Below are positions 57,247-64,000 of a stretch of 64,000 nucleotides of DNA, in pieces. How positions within the stretch are numbered: position 1 is the first letter of the stretch; every line of letters begins with the position of its first letter. A program made the position numbers and the translations under genes. The DNA is from Brevipalpus yothersi (taxonomy: Eukaryota > Arthropoda > Arachnida > Trombidiformes > Tenuipalpidae): NCBI GenBank assembly GCA_003956705.1, contig QZCP01000334.1, forward strand, positions 140,293 through 204,292, given 5' to 3'. The notes beneath the pieces are model-generated. The model made no database searches. It worked only from the letters and a program-made list of their open reading frames with translations, and had not been told where the DNA came from.

Positions 57247-57748
57247 TCCGGAATCATCTTTACTGCTGCCACTTGAATCAGGCTGAAGTGATTCAATCAA
57301 TCGGCCATAGGAATCATACTTATATTCCACAGTATGCAGTCCAACCGAATCAATACGTTTCTGCAGTAAGCCTGATAAACCATAATATTTGAAACTATAA
57401 TTGTGTCCATTTGGTAATGAGATCGATTGAAGTAACTTGGTCCGTGGATACACATGCAAACGACACTTGCCACCTTTAGAACTTTCAATAGATTCAACCA
57501 CATTGGTAGGACTTCGTAACAATTGAATTTTGTTATCAGATGAATTGACAATAAATATCACTCTCCCCAAGCTGGTCTTCACATCGTACGTAGAATTGCT
57601 CCACTTTACTCGTGTCCAAACTTTGGGTTGATATATGTTGACCAAATCGATTGAATAAATATGCTTCACGGCTTTCAGGGATACTGATCTCATAATTACC
57701 ACTCTCATCAGGCCAGATTAACGCTGGATATGCTGATCGAGTATTGCC
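57247..57748 (-). pseudogene. Teneurin-like fragment (NHL end to YD repeats), frameshifted
   Basis: Seen: on the minus strand one frame reads TRSAYPALIWPDESGNYEIS then IPESREAYLFNRFGQHIST. A one-base slip near 57604 continues in another frame as YDVKTSLGRVIFIVNSSDNK, and then LLQSISLPNG, GLLQKRIDSVGLHTVEYKYD and SYGRLIESL. Known: (R)EAYLFNRFGQH..T leading into KIQ.LR....VV.SIE and then YD repeats (G-x-Y-x-YD-x-x-GRL) is the teneurin (Ten-m/Odz) region from the end of the NHL propeller into the tyrosine-aspartate barrel, extracellular in these synaptic adhesion proteins. Only about 165 residues of a protein normally over 2,500 long are present. The upstream frame is closed by TAA at 57749-57751. 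No flanking teneurin exons are seen within several kb on either side. The frameshift argues for a pseudogenic fragment; an assembly indel in a real exon is the alternative. Confidence 0.75.
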
Positions 57749-58390
57749 TTAACCACATGTTCAGATGATGGTAACGAGTTACAGAAATTCAAATGTTAAT
57801 GCTTTTCAAAGTGCTGAAATTAAACTTTGAATCTCGATCAAGAGAATCACGGAGGTCATGTTGGATTTCCTACATGCCGGTTGAATGAGAAAGATAGGAA
57901 TAATCCAATTGGCATGTTCGATGAGATTGTAATGAAGTATAGCAGCTTCATCATTAGCATTGCTCCAGGCTCATGAAAGCCCTGATTTTAATTAGAAGGA
58001 TAATGGCAATAGTATTGTAACACGTGAAATTTCTTGATTACTTTCTTGCTAGATAGATACGTTGTTGCAAGGCCAAAGTCCAACGAGGAATTAATTAGTG
58101 CAGATCATTACCGTTTCCTCTTGCATCCTAGCCAATGCAAGAGTTATTTTTATAACCTTCGAGATGCTTCGATCGAAGCTTCTAGAAGCCTCAAAAATAG
58201 TATATAATGAGAGCTCCGATCAAAAGAAAAATCACTTGGATCTCAGACTCTACACCGATAAGGTTAGTGTCTGCTCGCAGGCTTGGCCAGTGATGGCTAG
58301 CTTACGAGCATTCTTTTTTCTCTTATTCTCTTACTATTCTTTTCTATTATTCCCCATTACTACGAGTCACTGTTAGGCGCTAGGCTCTGT

Positions 58391-58416
58391 TAGAACAGTT
58401 CATTAGAACTGTTCTA
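58391..58416. repeat. Perfect 11-bp inverted repeat with 4-nt loop
   Basis: Arms TAGAACAGTTC and GAACTGTTCTA are perfectly complementary around ATTA. It lies 31 bases upstream of AATAAA (58447-58452), so it could sit in the 3' end of a transcript or in a short LTR-like sequence beginning TGTTAGGCGC at 58371. Neither is established. Confidence 0.85.
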
Positions 58417-58446
58417 CATATGTTAACTTTATCATATCATTTTTGC

Positions 58447-58452
58447 AATAAA
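58447..58452 (+). terminator. Possible polyadenylation signal AATAAA
   Basis: Canonical hexamer downstream of the plus-strand frame ending at 58376 and of the palindrome at 58391. Such hexamers are frequent by chance in AT-rich DNA. Confidence 0.25.
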
Positions 58453-60136
58453 CGTATTTAACCTCCAGTCAGGTCCCAGAAACATCCTCACCCATAAGTT
58501 CCATTTTTAAAGGTTCAACAACACGAATAATATCGGTTATTCGTCCTCAATAAGAGCGTAAGAGAGAAAGAAGCAATGTAAGACTTATTTTCCATAGACT
58601 AATTACTGTCTCTGATCACCCATAAATTGAGTACAATTAGTTAATATTCAATCGTTAGAAGAGTTTAGAACTCCAATGAAGGAAGTGCGCATGCCCGGGT
58701 ATCAGTTCCCTCTCTTTCTATTTATCTGGGCATTTATCTGAGCATCTCTCAGGACATGTAGTTTAAGGCCTCAATCGTTATCTAGATGACAAAATAAACT
58801 GAAACTTGCCCAGCATAGTAAGCAGTAGTATATCTTCAATATAGGAAAGTTTCAATTGAATAAGGGAAACTCGAGAAAAATGAGAACAAAAATAGACCTC
58901 ACCCGAGTTAAAAATGCGCGTTAAGTTTCCCTATCCTTTTTCTTTCGGAATTTGATTCGAACAACGAGATGAACTAATATAGCTACTTATTCATGTCTCG
59001 TTACAAGATTGATACAAATAGGTGGTTCAGAATATACGAGTGTTTCTCATTCAAGTTACCTTGGTTGAATATTAACGATCTCAGAGGATGTTTCCGAAGA
59101 GAGGGGCTTTTTTGACCATGTCCAATTTCGATGGAAACTATTGTATGTTCTGAAGGTATATGACCTATGGATCGCTAAGTTAGGCTTTTCGAGGTGCTGG
59201 GGTCAGAGGTTGCAAGAGTTTTGGGCATTGAAAGTTTGGCAAAAAACTGGGCAGAATTCTGACAGAAAAACTTATAAGATGCTTTTTTTTAGATTAAAGA
59301 TCTTTGAATGAGTCATTGACTCAATTTTAGTTAGAATTTGACTGTAAAAGAATGAGATTCTCCAATAAAAGCTACCTTGCACGATAAAACGATGAGAATT
59401 CATGTATTGAACTGAATGATGAGGTTCATCAACGTTTGACTCGGAATGATCCCAGAATGGATGTGACTTCTAAAATGAACTGTGGTAGCTCAGTTATTCT
59501 TCTATCAGTCTATCACGTTTTCCATAACGAATTTCGAAAGAGGACGAGTATGATTTTTGACCACTTCAGTATTACCGGAGAGGGAAGCTGGGTATATTAT
59601 TTCAAAGGATTCTTTAGAAGAAGTAACCAACGATCAAAATGATTCAAGTCTCATTTATTTATCAGTACCTTTGAGTGCCTCTTCCTCTCTCTTCTCCTTT
59701 CGTTCTCTCTTTCTCTTTTACTTTCTTTCTTAGGCAAATTGTTTATTGAGTACCCAAAAAAATCATTCCCGTGCTGTAGATTGTCAGCCGTTTGCAAGCA
59801 ACTGGAGCTCGCGATTTGCCTGGTAAACTGGAGCGAGGAGAAGGCTTGCAACTCTTGATGGCAAGCTTCAGGCGCTGAGAGAGTTATTATGGGCCACGGA
59901 AAATGAGCTATAATGAGTAATTTTCACCAAAAACAACAGTTTATTCTCGCTTTGAGGTAAACAGGATGAGATTGGCCAACATTGCACAGTTCATAAGCTT
60001 GATCGGTAATCCATCTTGATTTCTTTTCTTTGTTGCCACATTGATCCGGAATTTTGAGCAATATCCATACAAGCTGATGACTCCGCTCTCTTGAGTTCAT
60101 GAACATTATTGAAATTCAACTCTATCCATCTTCAGA

Positions 60137-60554
60137 GCCAAACAAGTCAGTAGTCAAACAATTGTGGCCACTGCAGATCCATTCTTTCTTGGAACGAAAG
60201 ATGAAGATGGGTGCACTTGTCGTCAGTGGTATCAAGATCTTGATTATGTGAGACTAAATCTGACTCCACATGAATCTTGTCTGATTGATCGAGTTGTAGA
60301 ACGAGCCTGGCTGTTGCTTGCTACTACAGGGAGTTCGATGTGAATCATTCACTTCACTATAATTCAATCACAACGTTACAAAACCTAGTGTGGTCAGTGG
60401 GACTCACCTCCAAGATATGCAAAGAGTTGTCCCTTTCGATGAGGTTCAAAAACATTTTGTGAAGATCCTCAACAACCGTACGGTTACTGTATGTTGTGGG
60501 AATGATTTCGCGATGTTCACAATCAAAAGTTATCGTGGAAGATTGTTCAAATGA
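60137..60554 (+). pseudogene. DEDDh 3'-5' exonuclease fragment, spread over three frames
   Basis: Seen: after an acceptor-like CATCTTCAG a plus-strand frame reads ATADPFFLGTKDEDGCTCRQ, WYQDLDYVRLNLTPHE and ERAWLLLATTG, then stops (TGA 60341-60343). A second frame continues YREFDVNHSLHYNSITTLQN, and a third, from about 60402, reads LQDMQRVVPFDEVQKHFVKI then TVTVCCGNDFAMF and stops at 60552-60554. Known: an ExoI acidic strand (usually D-x-E, here possibly D-L-D), a central I-T turn, and an ExoII strand with N-D-F is the order in RNase T/DEDDh exonucleases. These degrade RNA or DNA 3'-5' with two metal ions. ExoIII (H-x4-D) is missing, so the copy is truncated as well as frameshifted. Identification rests on motif order, since pairwise similarity to the minus-strand copy is low. 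A 27-nt hairpin begins 16 bases beyond the last stop. Confidence 0.55.
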
Positions 60555-60569
60555 TGTTTCAACACCACC

Positions 60570-60596
60570 AAAACACCTCCACTTGGTGGTTGTTTT
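60570..60596. repeat. Covarying hairpin, copy A
   Basis: 27 nt with outer arms AAAACA and TGTTTT enclosing 15 nt centred on TCCACTTGG. It shares its inner 21 nt, with few changes, with copies B and C, while its outer three pairs (AAA/TTT) differ from theirs. It starts 16 bases after the final stop of the plus-strand exonuclease fragment and about 290 bases past the minus-strand copy's stop. A competing, longer pairing exists between ACCACCAA (60563-60571 area) and TTGGTGGT. Confidence 0.8.
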
Positions 60597-60748
60597 GAAT
60601 TAACAGTTTGACTATTGAAAATAGTATTCAAAGACTATATTCATATATATATATATTATTGAAGACTATAAAGACTATATTCGAAGAACTGTTTCGCTTA
60701 TTATCCATTCAACACTATTAAATGATCATCGTATGATCGTGAGTAGAA

Positions 60749-60767
60749 GAGAGAGAGAGAGAGAGAT
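60749..60767. repeat. (GA)n microsatellite, short
   Basis: The only sizeable GA run right of 54.4 kb, about 9 units. Confidence 0.9.
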
Positions 60768-60881
60768 TCATGAAGCTATCTCTATTTAGCGATGCTTCAA
60801 CAACAACTCGAACATTGATTTCCCCACATATCCCTTACCTCAAGATAATATTCATCTTCTGAAAGAACATTAATATTATTT

Positions 60882-62956
60882 CTAGAAGAATTTTCTAGAA
60901 TAATCAATATCGACATTGTAAGGGTGACGCAACGGGAAATCAGCTGGTTTTACTCGATTTTCCAAACTTTCAGGCGAATTCCTCCATCCATACTTTTTGC
61001 GCTCAATTGACTTTGGCCATTCGTTATATCTTCTTCCGTATGCTTCCCGAAGGGCACACATTTGATGATTCAGTGGATATATGATCGATTGCCAACCATG
61101 TGCATAATCTACATTAAACTTACATTTTTCATAGGTTTTTTCAAATTCATCTCGATCAACGTAGTAGAGCATGAGGGTGAAAAATGCATCCTCAATAGCA
61201 TAATGGTAACCATTTTGGTATATCTTCTGAAAGAGTAAAAACTAGCAAGTTGAAGAGCTAGCGGATGCAATTGATGATGAGTTCGATAATAAGCTCCAAC
61301 ACCTCGAGTTTTGTGTTGAATTTGAACAAAATCTGTTTCCTTGAAGTGGAGAGCCTTCAAATCTCCAGTTTGTCCATTTAGGACTATTATATCAGCAGCT
61401 AAGAGAATTTCGGCAACTCTTATCCTCACATATCCAAGTGTATCACCATGTTGACCAGCACGGTAATCCAATCCACTCATACGATTCCGTTTCTCAGGTT
61501 CACAGAGTAAATCTTTAGGCCAATGGATGATTGAATGGAATAAGACTTTCCCATCACCTCCAACGATACCAACTGAACCTGGAACTGTATATATCACTTT
61601 ATTGATTCTGAGAGATTGTCCTTCGATATCAAGCGCTACCACTTAAAGGCTGCTTTTTTGACAATCATTGATCGCTTTATCGATCATCCTTCCAGCTGGA
61701 TTCCTGAAATTCACATCAAAATGAGGTGTATATTGTTTCAAAATCAGGAACTGCCTTTGTTTCTCAGCTTGATGTCTTTTTATCTGGTGATCATCAGGTT
61801 TGTTGAGCTAATATTTATTACTAGTGATCGTATTTCTCAACTTTTTCTTCACGATTGGATCCTACGCTTTCGCTGATCGACTCATGGCTTCTTTAATTCG
61901 ATTGAGATAAACTTGCTTTGAGACTTTTTGATGGCCACGATTATCACTGATGATTTGTTTAGCTGTAACGATGGAAATTCTTCCATTTCCGTTTCTTTCA
62001 TTCCTTCCACCTCAGGATTCAAGCTACAGCATGATGTTGGCTTCCATTTTCTTGGTAGACACGCAATAGGTGGAAAATTAGCACCACCGATGTTGACAGC
62101 ATTTTGCTGTAGAGCACAATCAATCAGGTTAGTTTTTTGATTGCGGAAAGAAGGATTGATACCAAATTTAAATTTGTGAGAACTGGAAGGTAAGAAGAGA
62201 GGATGCTTATCTTCATCCCAATCATCATCATCATCATTTTGCTCCTCAGTACACTGGATTGGAGGTAGATCAAACTTTTCCACTCCCTCCATAATCTCTG
62301 AATATTCTTCTGTCATCTCATCCAGATCAACATTCACTAACTTCATGAATGAAGTCACAACATTGATATCCACATATCGTTGTTGTTTGCAATTTTTTAT
62401 GTGATCAATTGCTTGATCCCTGGCTACTGAAAAATCACACTTCCGATTGCATCCAAAACGAATGTTGTCCAGGGAAGCAACTTCCCCAAATGTTTGTTCA
62501 ACATTTAATCCACCGTTTTCCATGCCACTACGACGTCGAGGCATGAGACATGTGAACTTGAAATTTCCATCGAAGTTCGGTAGTTGATGATTCACACCTT
62601 TTCGCGTTAAATTCACATACATACGCTTTCGCAATGAAAACTGAACCCTTTAAACAGTATTGTGTTTGGCATGAATCGCATTCTCTTGTAACATAAGGTA
62701 TATGATGAAATAGGAAACAATCGTGCACCATCTCAAGTTCACCAATGATTAGTTGACTTGATCCCTCAAACACTTCACATTTTTCTTAGTCTTATCCAGG
62801 GACTATGCTCATGAGACCACCTAACACTGAAGCTTGTGGACGAACACCAACTTTGTTCATCATCTCAGTGATATAAATCATGAGTATTTTAATTTCATCC
62901 CTCAGGTTCAGATGAACGAATCGATTGCCGAAAATTTGGTGGAATCTTGAGCTCAT
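60882..62956 (-). pseudogene. Decayed DEDDh exonuclease gene with N-terminal Cys/His domain
   Basis: Seen, in minus-strand order: ATG at 62956 opens MSSRFHQIFGNRFVHLNLRD for 54 codons, then two in-frame TAAs (62792, 62786). The same frame resumes (MVHDCFLFHHIPYV, then C-x2-C-x4-C) and slips near 62640 into the long frame down to 61882. That frame contains C-x3-C-x11-H-x3-C (zinc-finger-like, ending DHIKNC), an acidic run and EMEEFPSLQL. Further slips and stops follow at about 61890-61800, and a TAA sits directly before VVALDIEGQSLR. The exonuclease domain then has ExoI D-I-E, ExoII NGQTGDLKAL, one more frame change near 61215, and ExoIII HYAIEDAFFTLMLYYVDRDE, ending at 60882. All five DEDDh residues are present although the frame is broken at least six times. 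Known: this fold hydrolyses nucleic acids 3'-5'. Decayed, apparently intronless copy; some breaks could be small introns (TTACTCTTTCAG near 61215 resembles an acceptor). Confidence 0.75.
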
Positions 62957-62971
62957 TTTGTTGTCACTTCC

Positions 62972-62998
62972 TGAACACTTCCACTTGGTAGTTGTTCA
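62972..62998. repeat. Covarying hairpin, copy B
   Basis: 27 nt with arms TGAACA and TGTTCA enclosing 15 nt centred on TCCACTTGG. In the minus orientation it ends 15 bases before the ATG (62956) of the broken exonuclease gene, so it would lie in its 5' leader or promoter. Confidence 0.8.
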
Positions 62999-64000
62999 CT
63001 TAAGATTGTTTTTCCAATAAGAAATAATATCAATCGATTACTCGAGGTAAGATTTCAATTGAAAAGCTCAGCTCAACGTTCATATACAGTTCTTGTTTAT
63101 AACTAACATAAAGTTGTTCTCATTATCATGGAAGAAAAAGAATAAACTGGATGAAAAGTTCATAACGATGGAGAAGATTTCAATAAGTGAGCTCAAATTT
63201 TCTTGAATATTAAACTATCCACTAGAAGACAGAGAGTTAGCAATCAGGATAGCATGACGAGGATTTTTTATTCACTCAGGTTTCTCAGCCATCCTTTGAA
63301 AAGAGACGAAAATATCACAGGATATGAAACTATCCAAAGCAGTTAATATTTGAAATTCATCACATCCATAGCTTTTGCTCACATGAGATTCGATTGCTTA
63401 CAAACGAAAACCGATTCAGTGTTTCGATTGAGATAGAAAATCAGATTCCTCAGTGTAATTCTAGTCTATTTCATTTCATGAACATTTTTGTCTTAATGAT
63501 CATCAACACAACATGAGAGAACAGAACAAAGAGAACACTCGCTTGTAGATTAGAAAGATTTTCATCAACTTTATACACATAAACTTCGTTGTTGTTCAAC
63601 TCATACCAGAAGCAATTTTCTCAGATTCTTGATCATCAACAATAAATGATATCAGAGAAAAGAATAAGTTCACGCAACTTTATTTATCATGAAAATATCA
63701 GCAAAATTCTGTTCACTTTTATATGAGAAGAACTTCAACAATTCGAGACACCTCCACTTGTTGGTTGTCTCTGTTTTTTATCAAATTTTTTGCTGAAGAT
63801 CACTTCTAAGACCTATTTTTGATTCGAATACTTATCGGAAATGAACACTTTTCTTCTGGGTGAGATTGTATTAATTATCTGGCTTCCAAAGTGAATAGAA
63901 ATTCAATTGTTTTGGAGCACATTTAAGCTTCAGTTTTCACTAGTTTTGTGTATACAGTTGAGGCAAATAATTCTAATCGATCCAAAAAACTGATCATCGG
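62999..64000. other. No gene seen; contains hairpin copy C
   Basis: AT-rich, with frequent stops in all frames I checked. Nothing is recognised apart from the hairpin at 63745. The window ends before any further gene. Confidence 0.5.
63745..63771. repeat. Covarying hairpin, copy C
   Basis: 27 nt with arms GAGACA and TGTCTC enclosing 15 nt centred on TCCACTTGT. Same orientation as copies A and B. No coding frame ends or begins next to it within the window. Confidence 0.8.

Larger units (their letters stand above)
57752..60134. other. No intact gene; AT-rich sequence with scattered coding-like frames
   Basis: I see no complete gene. Coding-like pieces that I cannot identify are plus 58098-58376 (92 codons, hydrophobic tail), plus 59436-59642 (contains FHNEFRKRTSMIFDHFSITG) and minus 59924-60106 (contains ITDQAYELCNVGQSHPVYLK). 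They could be further remnants like their neighbours. A perfect palindrome and a polyadenylation-type signal at 58.4 kb are listed separately. Confidence 0.3.

Noticed and set aside
61109..61642. 177-codon ORF as an intact small exonuclease gene
   Set aside because: It lacks ExoIII in its own frame (the H-x4-D motif is in the next frame), begins right after a stop within coding-like text, and its last 35 residues are out-of-frame.
61643..62794. Alternative genetic code in which TAA is sense
   Set aside because: Three TAAs fall at otherwise conserved positions of the exonuclease copy, but the same copy also has several frameshifts, and the intact exon at 54.4 kb gives no sign of recoding. Pseudogene decay is simpler.
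1..64000. tRNA, rRNA, CRISPR array or bacterial operon
   Set aside because: No tRNA B-box or cloverleaf, no rRNA text, no regularly spaced repeats with unique spacers, and no gene arrangement of prokaryotic type was seen by eye; a covariance scan could not be run.

Overview
This is a eukaryotic, almost certainly animal, window. It is AT-rich and saturated with simple repeats. It has no compact ORF arrangement or prokaryotic signals, and it carries an intron-bounded coding exon, a teneurin-type (metazoan) protein fragment, and two TA-flanked Tc1/mariner-like inverted-repeat elements. The teneurin-like text reads closest to protostome teneurins, so an arthropod (mite or insect) is my best guess. 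That is inference, not proof.

Layout. (1) About 1-54,380 has no convincing protein-coding gene. It is packed with (GA)n/(CT)n microsatellites, one roughly every 2 kb, together with purine- or pyrimidine-rich tracts, ATG-repeat text and short (CA)n/(TA)n runs. Nearly all ORFs here are read-throughs of these repeats. Two transposon-like insertions are clear: a 1,259-bp foldback element with 297-bp, nearly identical terminal inverted repeats (10,799-12,057), and a 715-bp Tc1-like nonautonomous element (31,802-32,516). (2) At 54,381-54,852 on the minus strand lies a first coding exon of about 157 codons, ending at a strong GTAAGT donor in phase 1. Its intron runs leftward, so the repeat-rich 54 kb is best read as one giant first intron, or a few introns, of that gene. 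Two short phase-1-compatible candidate exons near 15.6 and 14.9 kb are weak.

(3) From 57 to 64 kb there is a graveyard of gene pieces: a frameshifted teneurin YD-repeat fragment (minus, about 57.2-57.75 kb), a plus-strand DEDDh 3'-5' exonuclease fragment in three frames (60.14-60.55 kb), and a longer minus-strand DEDDh exonuclease copy with an upstream Cys/His domain (60.88-62.96 kb) broken by in-frame stops and frameshifts. Interspersed are three copies of a 27-nt hairpin (60,570; 62,972; 63,745). Its central 21 nt are nearly constant, while the outer three base pairs differ in every copy yet always stay complementary. I do not recognise this element, and it is the most unusual structure in the window.

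No rRNA, tRNA, CRISPR or operon was found. The genes here do not form an evident pathway. The only functional grouping is the pair of decayed exonuclease copies and the hairpins beside them.
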